DNA of 27,191 nt from UBA11869 sp964544965. GTDB lineage: Bacteria > Pseudomonadota > Gammaproteobacteria > Eutrophobiales > Eutrophobiaceae. The notes under the pieces are model-generated. The model saw only the letters and a list, made by a program, of their open reading frames with translations, had not been told where the DNA came from and did not search any database. Made by a program: the position numbers and the translations under genes. This document shows positions 1 through 8,754 of the stretch, piece by piece. Each line of letters opens with the position of its first letter. The first letter of the stretch is position 1. The stretch is taken from assembly GCA_964544965.1 (NCBI GenBank), contig CAZJED010000017.1, positions 1-27,191 on the forward strand. The letters are read 5' to 3'.

Positions 1-828
1 TTCTTTTTTTATAGCACTAACTAATTGTAAAACGTATTTATCTGAATGGTGACTAACTAACCAATTTATATCTTTTTTAAGATTCTCTGTTTTTTCATTA
101 CTTTCAGTATTATTTCCGTCATCAGTCACAATACTGGATTTTTTTGATGTCCCGATACTGTTATTATCCTTTTCCGATTGTATCTGGGTTGCCGCTTCTG
201 CATCAGGATCCTGAGTTTCATTAGATTTACCATAATTGTCAGTATTATTAGTAGTAGGAGTAGTAATCTCGTTTTCTGGTTGTGGAGGTAATGGAGGAAA
301 CTCTTTTGTTAACTCATCATACGATAACAAACGAGGTGGTTTATCGCCTCTTGCTTTAGTTTTTTTATTTTCTGGTAAATCAATGTTATATTTTTTATAT
401 AATCTCATCTCTTCCTTTGTAGGCTGTTGCATATCACCTAAAGTCTGCTTTAAATATTCTGCAAATGAAGGAAAAACATTAAAAAATACCGCGAATATAA
501 TAACCGAAGCACCGAAAACCCATAAAATATAGCGGCCAATTGCTCCCTTAAACTTTACTAAACTAAGGGCTTCGTCTTTTAACTGAAAAAATAAAGAAGA
601 AAAAATGTTTGGCGTTTTTTCTTTTTTATTTGCTGGATCATGCAAATATTGTTTACATAAAGTATCTATAACCTCTTTATCGCCAGCTGACGTGAGGTGA
701 ATCTTTTCTATAGCTTCATCGGTAAGAATCTTGTCCTCTTGATATAGTTCGTTTGCATATTTCTCATGAATATATAATTCTGTCTCTTTTTTATTTAATA
801 TGGTCATATAAATTTTATTATCTTTCAT
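1..828 (-). CDS. damX: DamX-like SPOR-domain protein, partial (C-terminus beyond window)
   Basis: The minus-strand frame is open from an ATG at 828 to the window edge, giving 276 codons without a stop. The predicted protein has a charged cytoplasmic part (about residues 1-93), one membrane segment (about 95-120, around YILWVFGASVIIFAVFF), a Pro/Thr/Asn-rich low-complexity linker, and at about 252 the start of a SPOR domain (WLVSHHSDKYVLQLVSA), which matches the W..(x)..Y.LQL opening of DamX SPOR domains. SPOR domains bind denuded septal peptidoglycan, and DamX is a division-ring protein. E. coli has the order aroK-aroB-damX; here dgt lies between. The start at 828 overlaps the dgt end by 11 bases; an in-frame ATG at 807 is an alternative. 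The membrane topology and SPOR start are seen; the DamX name is inferred from context, since the rest of the domain is missing. Confidence 0.8.
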   Translation of the reverse strand, partial: MKDNKIYMTILNKKETELYIHEKYANELYQEDKILTDEAIEKIHLTSAGDKEVIDTLCKQYLHDPANKKEKTPNIFSSLFFQLKDEALSLVKFKGAIGRYILWVFGASVIIFAVFFNVFPSFAEYLKQTLGDMQQPTKEEMRLYKKYNIDLPENKKTKARGDKPPRLLSYDELTKEFPPLPPQPENEITTPTTNNTDNYGKSNETQDPDAEAATQIQSEKDNNSIGTSKKSSIVTDDGNNTESNEKTENLKKDINWLVSHHSDKYVLQLVSAIKKE

Positions 829-1966
829 TGCCAATTCTTTTGTACTCAGATAATGCAAAGCGATCTGTCATTCCGGCTATATAATCTGCAACTATCCTCG
901 CATTTTTTTTCTCATATTTGCTTTTAATATTTGTTTTAATTTTTTCATGAAGTTTATTTGTCAAAAATTCAGGATTTTTCATATAAGTATCAAAAAGAGT
1001 TTGAATTGTTTTCTTCGCCTGTAATGTCATACGCTTAACCTGTTCATGTTCATATAATTCTTTTCTTAATATTCTTTTTAAATCATTGTGCTTCTTTTCA
1101 GAAATTTTACTCATCTTAATCAATGATTGTTTAGATTCACGTACGGCATTAACATCTTTAAGATTATAGTCCTGAATTAACCTTTTACTATTTTCAATTA
1201 GATCGCATACTATTTGATTTATCATTCTCCTTACAACTTCATGTCTTATTTGTCTTTTACTCAAAGACTTCCATTTTTTAACTACTTCCTTAAAGTTTTC
1301 TTCAAAAAGTTCAGATTGATTTAATGAATTAATATCGAGTAAATTTGCTCTTAAACCATCGTCTACATCATGATTATTGTATGCAATTTCATCTGCAATG
1401 TTTGCAATTTGAGCTTCAAGACTTGGTTTATAATTTTTAATAAAGCGTTCGCCTAACTCACCTAAATCTAGTGCATTATTTTTGGAACAATGTTTTAAAA
1501 TACCTTCTCTAGTCTCATACGTTAAATTCAATCCTGGAAAATTAGGATAGCGCTCCTCTAGAACATCTACAATTCTTAAAGATTGTAGATTATGTTCAAA
1601 TCCACCGAAATTTTTCATGCAGTTATTTAAGGCATCTTGCCCTGCATGTCCAAACGGAGTGTGCCCTAGATCATGCGCTAAGCATATTGCCTCAGTTAGG
1701 TCTTCATTAACATTGAGTGCACGTGCAATTGTTCTACCTATTTGGGCAACTTCTATTGAATGAGTTAATCTTGTCCTGAACATATCGCCTTCATGATTAA
1801 CAAATACTTGGGTTTTGTATTCTAATCGACGAAATGCAGAACAATGTATTATGCGGTCGCGGTCGCGCTGAAACTCACTTCTATAATCTGGCTGAACTTC
1901 CTTATAAATCCTTCCCTTTGACTCGCCAGATGATACAGCAAAGGTTGCTAATTCTCTCAATGCCAT
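818..1966 (-). CDS. dgt: dGTPase-like HD-domain deoxynucleoside triphosphate triphosphohydrolase
   Basis: The 382-aa protein is an HD-superfamily hydrolase of the bacterial dGTPase-like group. These enzymes split dGTP or other dNTPs into the deoxynucleoside and tripolyphosphate in the cytoplasm. The metal-binding HD residues are visible as H69 (RTRLTHSIEV), H98-D99 (AHDLGHTPFGHAG) and D192 (IADEIAYNNHD). The N-terminal RDRDRIIHCSAFRRLEYKTQVF block is typical of the family. The length fits the shorter type found in many proteobacteria rather than the about 505-aa E. coli Dgt, so substrate preference may differ. The start has GAGG upstream and lies 7 bp after the aroB stop, so it is probably co-transcribed with aroK-aroB. 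Confidence 0.93.
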   Translation of the reverse strand: MALRELATFAVSSGESKGRIYKEVQPDYRSEFQRDRDRIIHCSAFRRLEYKTQVFVNHEGDMFRTRLTHSIEVAQIGRTIARALNVNEDLTEAICLAHDLGHTPFGHAGQDALNNCMKNFGGFEHNLQSLRIVDVLEERYPNFPGLNLTYETREGILKHCSKNNALDLGELGERFIKNYKPSLEAQIANIADEIAYNNHDVDDGLRANLLDINSLNQSELFEENFKEVVKKWKSLSKRQIRHEVVRRMINQIVCDLIENSKRLIQDYNLKDVNAVRESKQSLIKMSKISEKKHNDLKRILRKELYEHEQVKRMTLQAKKTIQTLFDTYMKNPEFLTNKLHEKIKTNIKSKYEKKNARIVADYIAGMTDRFALSEYKRIGNER

Positions 1967-1973
1967 AAAGGCC

Positions 1974-3053
1974 TCAACAAAAATATTCCTTGATCGCTTC
2001 CTTCAAAACTTTTTCAGAATAATCTGAAGTTAGAAATGCTTCTCCAATACTTTTTAGAAGCACTAAATGTAAAACGCCATCTCTGGATTTCTTATCCACT
2101 TTCATATTTTCATACATGTGATCAAATTTTACATTTTTATGAATTTTTACTGGTAGACCAACATGCTCAATCAATTGTTGAATTCTGTTAAATTGTTTTT
2201 GCTCTAATAAACCTAATTTTTTCGAGAAATTTGCAGCAATTAACATACCGCAACCAACAGCCTCACCATGAAGCCATTCCTTGTAAGATAAAGATGTTTC
2301 TATTGCATGGCCAAAAGTATGACCTAAATTTAATATAGCCCTATAGCCTGTTTCTTTTTCATCAATTCCAACAACCTCAGCTTTATTAATACAAGAACGT
2401 TCTATTGCATATGCTAGAGCCTGACTGTCACGACCTATTAAAAGATTTATATTATCCTCAAGCCAACAGAAAAATTCTTTATCCCTTATTAATCCATACT
2501 TAATCACTTCTGCTAAACCAGCAGAAAGTTCTCGATCATCTAATGTTTTTAAAACAGATATATCAGAAAAAACTGCATGTGGTTGATAAAAAGCTCCAAT
2601 CATATTTTTTCCTAGTGGATGATTTACAGCTGTTTTACCCCCAACCGAAGAATCAACCTGAGCCAGTAAAGTTGTTGGTATTTGTATAAATTTAACGCCG
2701 CGTTGATAACAGGAAGCAGCGAAACCTGTTAGATCTCCAATTACACCTCCTCCTAAAGCAATTAAAACACATGTTCTATTAAACTTCTTTTCCATTAATT
2801 TGGTAATAATTTGATTCAGGCTATCTAGTGTTTTGTACGATTCCCCATCAGGTAAAATAAATGCTTCGTAATCAGATTCAATAAAATTTTTCTCAATAAT
2901 CTTCAGATATAACGGAGCAATCTTCTTATTTGTAATAATTAGAATTTGATTACTCGGCACAAACTGATCAAGTAATTTCTTATCAGACAATACAGAGTCC
3001 CCAATAAAAATAGGATAGCTATGTTCGCCTAAATTAACTGTTATCGTTTTCAT
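1974..3053 (-). CDS. aroB: 3-dehydroquinate synthase
   Basis: AroB converts DAHP to 3-dehydroquinate, the second step of the shikimate pathway, in the cytoplasm with NAD+ and a divalent metal. The 359-aa length is normal. The NAD-binding glycine motif GGGVIGD is at 101-107, the conserved QIPTTLLAQVDSSVGGKTAVN block at 124-144, and the metal ligands are E182 (AEVIKYG), H245 (LNLGHTFGHA) and H262 (HGEAV). The start is the ATG at 3053, preceded by AGGA. The first 20 bases overlap the end of aroK, indicating translational coupling, and dgt follows after 7 bp. This is the usual aroK-aroB pair downstream of pilQ. Confidence 0.97.
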   Translation of the reverse strand: MKTITVNLGEHSYPIFIGDSVLSDKKLLDQFVPSNQILIITNKKIAPLYLKIIEKNFIESDYEAFILPDGESYKTLDSLNQIITKLMEKKFNRTCVLIALGGGVIGDLTGFAASCYQRGVKFIQIPTTLLAQVDSSVGGKTAVNHPLGKNMIGAFYQPHAVFSDISVLKTLDDRELSAGLAEVIKYGLIRDKEFFCWLEDNINLLIGRDSQALAYAIERSCINKAEVVGIDEKETGYRAILNLGHTFGHAIETSLSYKEWLHGEAVGCGMLIAANFSKKLGLLEQKQFNRIQQLIEHVGLPVKIHKNVKFDHMYENMKVDKKSRDGVLHLVLLKSIGEAFLTSDYSEKVLKEAIKEYFC

Positions 3054-3567
3054 ATTTTCCTATTTTCTTTAGAATTTCTTGGATAATTTCTTCAGTGATA
3101 AAATTATTAGTGCTTATAACCACATTTGCTAATGACTCATATATGTGTTCTCTTTCCTTAAGAATTTCTTTAATCTTACTTAAACTGTTATTCCCCTGTA
3201 ATAAAGGACGGCTTTTATCTCCATAAGTTCTATCAAATATTTTTTTTGCTGATGACTTAAGGTATACAACAACTCCGTTTTCAGTAAGCATGTCCCTGTT
3301 TTCTTCAGCGAGTACAACCCCACCTCCTGTCGATAAAACTATATTTCTATGCAAAACAAGCTTTGAGATTATTTTTGTCTCGCGTTTCCTAAAACCAGCA
3401 TCTCCTTCAATTTCAAAAATTAATGGAATGTCAGCCCCCGTGCTTTTTTTTATCTCTATATCAGAATCGTAGAATTTTTTTGATGTTTTCTTGGCCAACT
3501 TTTTACCGATAGTCGTTTTTCCGGTAGCCATCGGACCAATTAAAAAAATATTATCTGATTGATTCAT
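3034..3567 (-). CDS. aroK: Shikimate kinase
   Basis: The protein phosphorylates shikimate at the 3-hydroxyl with ATP. Taken from the ATG at 3567 it is 177 aa, close to the family norm. The Walker A loop GPMATGKT is at 11-18, the shikimate/Mg site D34 and D36 (FYDSD), R60 (FRKRE), GGG at 81-83, and the lid arginine R120 (KSRPLL). A longer reading from 3591 would use a TTG codon and would overlap the TATAAT box at 3591-3596, so I reject it. No good ribosome site is visible upstream of 3567. The gene follows the pilQ terminator and overlaps aroB by 20 bases. Confidence 0.95.
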   Translation of the reverse strand: MNQSDNIFLIGPMATGKTTIGKKLAKKTSKKFYDSDIEIKKSTGADIPLIFEIEGDAGFRKRETKIISKLVLHRNIVLSTGGGVVLAEENRDMLTENGVVVYLKSSAKKIFDRTYGDKSRPLLQGNNSLSKIKEILKEREHIYESLANVVISTNNFITEEIIQEILKKIGKYENDNS

Positions 3568-3590
3568 TATGAAGTTATATTGTATTTTCA

Positions 3591-3596
3591 ATTATA
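3591..3596 (-). promoter_or_regulatory. Possible -10 box of an aroK-aroB-dgt promoter
   Basis: The minus strand reads TATAAT here, about 24 bases before the aroK ATG and just after the pilQ terminator, so a promoter is expected in this gap. No convincing TTGACA lies 17 bases upstream; TGAAAT is the best match. A second TATAAT on the minus strand at 3622-3627 is an alternative, but it overlaps the T-tract of the terminator. Confidence 0.35.
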
Positions 3597-3627
3597 GACG
3601 GAATAAATCGAATATTTCACCATTATA

Positions 3628-3662
3628 CAAAACAAAAGGGTATAACCATGATGGATATACCC
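3628..3662 (-). terminator. Intrinsic terminator after pilQ
   Basis: Bases 3638-3662 form a 7-bp stem, GGGTATA paired with TATACCC. The centre adds a further CCA/TGG pairing. On the minus strand the hairpin is followed directly by TTTTGTTTTG. It lies 30 bp past the pilQ stop, in the correct orientation to end the pilMNOPQ transcript before aroK. The stem is only moderately GC-rich, so some read-through into aroK is possible. Confidence 0.75.
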
Positions 3663-3691
3663 TCCTTTAAAATCTATAATTAATAACCTTT

Positions 3692-5875
3692 CTATTTTAT
3701 TTTAAGGCTATCCTTCAGTATTTTGGGCGTAATAAATATTAACAACTCGTCTTTCTTTCTATCTATATCTGTTCTTTTAAATAAGAACCCAACGTAAGGA
3801 AGGTCGCCAAAGAATGGTATCCTATCAACTGTCTTTCTATCGGATGAGGTATAAACACCACCCAATACAACTGTTTCCCCATTTCCTACTAATACTTGGG
3901 TGGTAACACTACGTGTATTGATAGCTGGGACACCTAGGACTGTTGTTCCGCTAACCGTATCTTGATTAACTTGTAAGTCCATAATAACGCGATCATCCGG
4001 TGTGATATGTGGCGTTACACGCAAACTAAGTACTGCATCCTGAAACGAAACGGAAGTTGCCCCGCTTGATGAAGCCTCCTGGAATGGAATTTGTACGCCA
4101 GATTCAATTACGGCCTCGGTTTGATTTGCTGTAATCACGCGAGGACTTGCGATATCTTCTCCCCTTCCTTCAGCAATTAAAGCTGATAGTTCTAATTGCA
4201 ACAAATATGAACCTACTTTACCAACAGCCAACGCTAAAGCCGCGGCATCAGCTGGTGTTGCCGGCAAACTTACAATTAAATTATCCGTTGTATCAGCGCC
4301 GAAATTTGTGGTTAATGCCCCAAAGTCTGTACTCCCGGCTTTACCACCGCCAAGTTCAATAAAAGGATCTTGCGGATTAGGCCCGATAACTGCTCTTGTA
4401 TCCTGTGTTTGTTTGGTGCTTTTTGAGTAACCAAATCTAACGCCTATATCCTTTGCGAAAGATTCATCAGCATTCACAATGCGCGACTCAATTAACACCT
4501 GCCTAACTGGTACATCAAGTCTTAAAATTAGCTCTCTTATTGCCTGTAAACTTGTTGCAACATCTTGGACAATAAGTGTGTTTGTTCTTTGATCAATCGA
4601 TACCGTACCACGTTCTGAAGTTAGTTTATTTTCACCGGATTGAATCAAGCCTGATAAATCAGATGCACTTGCATAATTAATCTGTATAAATTCGGTACGT
4701 AACGGTGCTAATTCTTCAATTTGTTGATTAGCTTCGAGTTCCACACGTTCTCTTGCGGTGAGTTCCTCTTGCGGCGCTACCATAACAACATTACCGCTTT
4801 GGCGCATACCTAAGCCTCTTGATTTTAAAATAATATCAAGTGCTTGATCCCAAGGAACATTCTTTAAACGTAACGTAACGTTGCCACTAACTGCATCGCT
4901 TGTAACCATATTTAACCCGGTAAAGTCAGCAATTAACTGTAAGACTGCTCTGACCTCAATGTCCTGAAAGTTAAGTGACAAACGTTCTCCGGTATATCCA
5001 AATTTTTCTTTCTGCTGTTCTTGTTTCTCTTCTTTCGTTAGCGGTTTAAATTCTATTGTGTAATTATCATCAGACTGATAAGCGAGGTGATCAAAATCTT
5101 CTGAAATAGAACTAATCACCATTGTTGTATTATTGCCGCTTGACGCAGTATCAATTTCCTTTACAGGAGTTGCAAAATCTACAACATCTAATTTTCTATC
5201 TAAACTAGGGGGTAATTGTGCGCCTATGAAATCTATAACAACATTTCCACCTTGAAGTCTCATATCAATAGGTATTGATGGATTTGATAATTTAACAATC
5301 ACTCTGCCTTCGCCATTGTCTCCTCTTCTAAAATCGATGTCTTCAATACTTGCTGGAGATGCTAAAGAATATGATTGGTCGCTATCTCCGGTAGAATATG
5401 ATTTTTCTGTAGAAACACTATCGGCTACTGCTACAGCACCGCTGCCCAGATTCAAAATTACCGCATTACCACTAACATCAACAGAATAAGAAACCGAACG
5501 TGTTAGATTAATCACTACACGAGAACGGCCTCCGGCTTCAACAGCATTCAAACTATTAGCCATGCCTATTCCAATAGTTTGCGATTTTTCATTTAAATTT
5601 AATGATGTATCAGGTAGATCTATAACTACCCTTGCCGGATTATCGACACTAAAACTTAGTGGTTCGTTCATTAAAGCTTCGGAAAAAATTAACTTAATCT
5701 GTACTCTTTCCCCGGGAAGCGATGATGTACTTATTTTATCTAACGTGACAGCATTGGCAGAAAACACGCCAAAACTACCCGCGAGCAGCAGCATCAATAA
5801 AGATAACTTATGTAATTGCTTATTCATATTCTTAATGTATACCTTAAATATATCAAATCCTGTATTCATAATCAT
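3692..5875 (-). CDS. pilQ: Type IV pilus secretin PilQ
   Basis: PilQ forms the outer-membrane ring through which the type IV pilus passes. From N to C the protein shows a signal peptide (hydrophobic LSLLMLLLAGSFGVFSANA, cleavage before VTLDK), two AMIN-type peptidoglycan-binding domains (the first with RVVIDLPD), a secretin N0/STN domain starting near LSLNFQDIEVRAVLQLIADF, an N1 domain ending near NTLIVQDVATSLQAIRELI, and the secretin core with ASPRVITANQTEAVIESG and the C-terminal VPAINTR and GETVVLGG blocks. Its 727 aa fit the family. The start at 5875 has GGAT a few bases upstream and lies 20 bp after pilP. The ATG at 5827 (711 aa) would give a more ordinary signal peptide and is a real alternative. 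Confidence 0.96.
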   Translation of the reverse strand: MIMNTGFDIFKVYIKNMNKQLHKLSLLMLLLAGSFGVFSANAVTLDKISTSSLPGERVQIKLIFSEALMNEPLSFSVDNPARVVIDLPDTSLNLNEKSQTIGIGMANSLNAVEAGGRSRVVINLTRSVSYSVDVSGNAVILNLGSGAVAVADSVSTEKSYSTGDSDQSYSLASPASIEDIDFRRGDNGEGRVIVKLSNPSIPIDMRLQGGNVVIDFIGAQLPPSLDRKLDVVDFATPVKEIDTASSGNNTTMVISSISEDFDHLAYQSDDNYTIEFKPLTKEEKQEQQKEKFGYTGERLSLNFQDIEVRAVLQLIADFTGLNMVTSDAVSGNVTLRLKNVPWDQALDIILKSRGLGMRQSGNVVMVAPQEELTARERVELEANQQIEELAPLRTEFIQINYASASDLSGLIQSGENKLTSERGTVSIDQRTNTLIVQDVATSLQAIRELILRLDVPVRQVLIESRIVNADESFAKDIGVRFGYSKSTKQTQDTRAVIGPNPQDPFIELGGGKAGSTDFGALTTNFGADTTDNLIVSLPATPADAAALALAVGKVGSYLLQLELSALIAEGRGEDIASPRVITANQTEAVIESGVQIPFQEASSSGATSVSFQDAVLSLRVTPHITPDDRVIMDLQVNQDTVSGTTVLGVPAINTRSVTTQVLVGNGETVVLGGVYTSSDRKTVDRIPFFGDLPYVGFLFKRTDIDRKKDELLIFITPKILKDSLKIK

Positions 5876-5895
5876 GGCGTTTATCCAATTTTAAA

Positions 5896-6477
5896 TTATT
5901 CTATAAGGGGCAATAAAACCATTCGCTCTTCATATCTTCCGCTATTATCCTTAATAATTTCCCTTACTTCGATTTGTTCTTCTGCTATGGATGTAATCCT
6001 TCCGATATTTAAACCAACATAATTCCCCGTTTTTACTCGGTGAACAATGCCACCTGGATCGACTACAATCCCCCAATTATTTTCCTCATTTTGAAGCGTC
6101 CCAACCATTCTTAGACTATCCAATTCGAACCTCTCCAGTTCTTCTCTATTACGATTTTGAATTTCATTTCTCATTTCTTCTGTTAATCCATCATCAACAG
6201 GGCCCTGCTTATCTAAAGCGACAGTCGATTGCTCCTGAATATAAAACCTTTTAAAAGGATTACGTGTGTCTAATTTACCTGACTCATACACATATGCCTC
6301 GTATGGTTTTATTTCTGGTATAGGATCAATGCCGCCGCCAGGTCTGGACATAATGGCGGAAACTTGTTGTATGAGATCTGGCATATTGTATGAAACACAA
6401 CCGCTTACAAAAAAACATATGAACAAAAGAATGGCTCCTCTTAAAAAACTATTTAGCTGAATATGGAAATTCATCAT
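5896..6477 (-). CDS. pilP: Type IV pilus assembly lipoprotein PilP
   Basis: PilP is the inner-membrane lipoprotein that links the PilM/N/O alignment complex to the PilQ secretin. A signal peptide ends in the lipobox VSGC with C27 as the acylated residue. A disordered, charged middle (about 55-120) follows, then the compact C-terminal beta domain (about 120-193) containing VGTLQNEENNWGIVVDPGG and VHRVKTGNYVGLNIGRI, which is diagnostic of PilP. The start ATG overlaps the pilO stop as ATGA (6474-6477). A second ATG immediately follows the first. The 193-aa length is slightly above the usual 170-180. Confidence 0.95.
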   Translation of the reverse strand: MMNFHIQLNSFLRGAILLFICFFVSGCVSYNMPDLIQQVSAIMSRPGGGIDPIPEIKPYEAYVYESGKLDTRNPFKRFYIQEQSTVALDKQGPVDDGLTEEMRNEIQNRNREELERFELDSLRMVGTLQNEENNWGIVVDPGGIVHRVKTGNYVGLNIGRITSIAEEQIEVREIIKDNSGRYEERMVLLPLIE

Positions 6478-7091
6478 TCATTCTCACCTTCTTCATTTTC
6501 TTCTAACGCACGATATGTTTTTGCTATTGTCTTCATTTCAAGAAGCGGAATTCCGGTTGCTGCATTTAACTTTTTAGAATTAATGTTAATTTCGTGAGTG
6601 GTCACAATTCTTGGTAGTTGTGCTAAACCACTAATAAATTCACCAAACTGATGATAATCGCCAACAACGCTAATCGAGATTGGTAGAACAGCATAAAATT
6701 CTTTCGGAATTTCACCTTTTGGTTCAAATAATTTAAATTCAAGCCCTGCTCCTAAACCTGTTTGTGAAATGTCAACTAATAGACCAGCGACTTCTGTCTG
6801 GTTTGGTAATTGCCTTACCATATCGCCGAATGAAATTTCCATTTCCTTCATCTGCTCTTTTAATGCATTTAAATTTGCCGCTTTTTTCTGCCTAACTTTA
6901 AGTATGTCTATTCTTTCGTGTTCCTGCCTCTCTAAAACTGCCAATTCGTCACGTTTTTTTGTTATATCAAACTTCCATCCCGCAAAAAGTAGCGCGAAAA
7001 ATAAAAGTAAAAATATAACTATCTGTATAGCTTTTGGCCACAAACCAGGATTATTTGGGTCTAGATTGCTTAAATCATCAACAAAGCTCAT
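6474..7091 (-). CDS. pilO: Type IV pilus inner-membrane protein PilO
   Basis: PilO pairs with PilN in the periplasmic part of the pilus alignment complex. It has a short cytoplasmic N-terminus, one membrane helix at about 21-39, a coiled coil (about 45-90, KKRDELAVLERQEHERIDIL), and a ferredoxin-like periplasmic domain with the conserved QLPNQTEVAGLLVDISQTG and PISISVVGDYHQFGEFISGLA. The 205-aa length is normal. The start overlaps the pilN stop as ATGA (7088-7091) and its own stop overlaps the pilP start in the same way, so the genes should be translationally coupled. Confidence 0.96.
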   Translation of the reverse strand: MSFVDDLSNLDPNNPGLWPKAIQIVIFLLLFFALLFAGWKFDITKKRDELAVLERQEHERIDILKVRQKKAANLNALKEQMKEMEISFGDMVRQLPNQTEVAGLLVDISQTGLGAGLEFKLFEPKGEIPKEFYAVLPISISVVGDYHQFGEFISGLAQLPRIVTTHEININSKKLNAATGIPLLEMKTIAKTYRALEENEEGENE

Positions 7092-7693
7092 GCCCCGTCC
7101 TCATCGTCGCCTTCTTGATCTGACTTTGGCAAAACTTGGCCAAATGTGAGAGTAAAACTATTAAGTATCTCGGTTAAATCACCGCCACCTTCGATTTTCA
7201 TTTTAACCACTTTCTCCTTAATCACTTTAAGTTTTGCGCCTTGGAGCCAATCAGACTGCTCTATTTTTCTCATAAATGAAGATACGCGAGCATTCGACTG
7301 CGCTTCGCCCTCAATAGTTATTGTTCCGCCCCTTTGAGTTAGTTTAGTTATCGACATACCATCAGGCATGCTTCTAACAAGCTCATCAAATAAGCGAACG
7401 ATTAGCGGACGATCACGCTGCAATGATTCGATTGCTCTCATACGTGAGAGTAAACTTTCTTTTTTCTTTTCCAGTTCTTTAATTTCGACAATTTTCTTAT
7501 CAACTTCATCAATATGTTTGTTGATAAAACTAATTCTTGCTTTTTGATTATCAATTAATTGTGAGTGATAGAAATGAACAACTCCGATAGTAACAGCTGC
7601 TAAAAGCGCTACAACACCTAACATAACAAGAAATTCATTCAATAATTCCTTTCGTTTTTCCTCACGCCATGGGAGTAAATTAATTTTTGCCAT
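7088..7693 (-). CDS. pilN: Type IV pilus inner-membrane protein PilN
   Basis: PilN anchors PilM at the inner membrane through its N-terminal INLLPWR motif, seen here at residues 4-10, and pairs with PilO in the periplasm. A membrane helix spans about 21-42, followed by a coiled coil (about 50-85) and a ferredoxin-like domain (SMPDGMSITKLTQRGGTITIEG). The start is taken at the ATG at 7693, giving 201 aa that begin MAKINLLPWR. A longer reading from 7723 adds ten unconserved residues and has no ribosome site. The chosen start follows a strong SD and forms TAATG with the pilM stop. Confidence 0.96.
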   Translation of the reverse strand: MAKINLLPWREEKRKELLNEFLVMLGVVALLAAVTIGVVHFYHSQLIDNQKARISFINKHIDEVDKKIVEIKELEKKKESLLSRMRAIESLQRDRPLIVRLFDELVRSMPDGMSITKLTQRGGTITIEGEAQSNARVSSFMRKIEQSDWLQGAKLKVIKEKVVKMKIEGGGDLTEILNSFTLTFGQVLPKSDQEGDDEDGA

Positions 7694-8754
7694 TACCCAT
7701 CTCCTCTCATTGCTAAACCACATGCAATCATTAAAGCTGGTGCATCATTCGCTAATGTTTTTTTATTTACTTTTGGCGAAATATTCATCTTTGAAAATGG
7801 ATTGGCAATTATCGTTTTTATTTCGAGCCTGGGCTCAATCAAATCGACTAAATTCGGAATTGAGGCACACCCCCCTGCTACAACTAAAATATCAACATCT
7901 GTTGTTTGGCTTGATGAATAAAAAAACTGTAGCGCCCTCGAAATTTCAGAAATAAGATTCTCTTTAAATGGCTCAAGAACCTCTGACTCATAATCTTCTG
8001 GTAATGAACCTGATTTTCTGGCTATTACTGCCTCCTCAAAAGACATGCCATATCGACGCTGAATTTCCTCCGTTAGCTGTACGCCTCCGAATGCTTCATC
8101 ACGCGAATAAACTACCTTTAGATCTTCAAGAACACTAAATGTCATTGATCTAGAACCAATATCAGCAACAGCAATTGCATCCGTTGAAACGCCGGCAGGA
8201 AAATTTTGGGCTATCCATTTAATTGTATTTTCTATCGTAAATGCTTCAATATCGACAACCTTGGCATTCAATCCCCCTAACTCCAAGGAAGCAACACAAT
8301 TGTCTACGATCTCACTTCGTGCAGCAGCTAATAAAACTTCTGCCTCTTCGCCTCCTTCCTCAGACTCATTTTGAACTTCAAAATCTATGGCAACTTGATC
8401 TAATGGAAATGGGATATGCTGGTCGGCCTCGATCTGAATCTGACTCTCCATATCATCAGCAGATAAACCAGCCGGCATTTTAATAACTTTTGTAATAACA
8501 GAAGAACCGGCGACACAAATTGCAGCATCTTTTGTCTTCGTGCCAGCTTTTTCAACAACGCGTGCAATTGCTTCGCCAACTGAATCAATATCATTTATAG
8601 TTTTTTCTGTTACTGCATTTGCCGCTAATGATTCAACAGCGTAACTTTCAACCTGATAGGTTGTTCCTCGATGGCTTAGCTCGAGAAGCTTTACAGCAGC
8701 TTCACTTACATCAATGCCTAAAATTGGAGCCGATTTTCTAGTAAATGAAAACAC
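7693..8754 (-). CDS. pilM: Type IV pilus actin-like ATPase PilM
   Basis: PilM is the cytoplasmic FtsA/actin-fold protein at the base of the type IV pilus machine; it binds ATP and the PilN tail. The first phosphate motif ILGIDVSEAAVKLLEL is at about 11-26, a second DIGSRSMTFSVLED is near 200-213, and the adenosine-side VVAGGCASIPNLVDLIE is near the C-terminus. Length (353 aa) is standard. The start codon is GTG at 8754, preceded by AAAGGGA. It is the first gene of the pil operon and is divergent from mrcA, a classic arrangement. Confidence 0.96.
   Translation of the reverse strand: MFSFTRKSAPILGIDVSEAAVKLLELSHRGTTYQVESYAVESLAANAVTEKTINDIDSVGEAIARVVEKAGTKTKDAAICVAGSSVITKVIKMPAGLSADDMESQIQIEADQHIPFPLDQVAIDFEVQNESEEGGEEAEVLLAAARSEIVDNCVASLELGGLNAKVVDIEAFTIENTIKWIAQNFPAGVSTDAIAVADIGSRSMTFSVLEDLKVVYSRDEAFGGVQLTEEIQRRYGMSFEEAVIARKSGSLPEDYESEVLEPFKENLISEISRALQFFYSSSQTTDVDILVVAGGCASIPNLVDLIEPRLEIKTIIANPFSKMNISPKVNKKTLANDAPALMIACGLAMRGDG
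7701..7708 (-). promoter_or_regulatory. Strong ribosome binding site deciding the pilN start
   Basis: The minus strand reads GAGAGGAG with AGGAG ending 7 bases before the ATG at 7693. This is one of the best Shine-Dalgarno sequences in the window. It lies inside the 3' end of pilM and supports the shorter pilN reading over the ATG at 7723. Confidence 0.75.

Noticed and set aside
236..532. Plus-strand ORF with a lipoprotein-like N-terminus (SFSGC)
   Set aside because: It lies antisense to the DamX-like gene, whose frame is open through the whole region and encodes a recognisable membrane and SPOR layout. The lipobox look is produced by the complement of a low-complexity linker.
4147..4362. 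Plus-strand ORFs opposite pilQ, pilM and priA
   Set aside because: They are shadows of strongly supported genes on the other strand or in other frames, with no initiation signals or recognisable domains.
7694..7723. Upstream ATG extending pilN by ten residues
   Set aside because: The extension is unlike other PilN proteins, has no ribosome site and overlaps pilM, whereas the ATG at 7693 has a strong SD and gives the conserved MAKINLLPWR.
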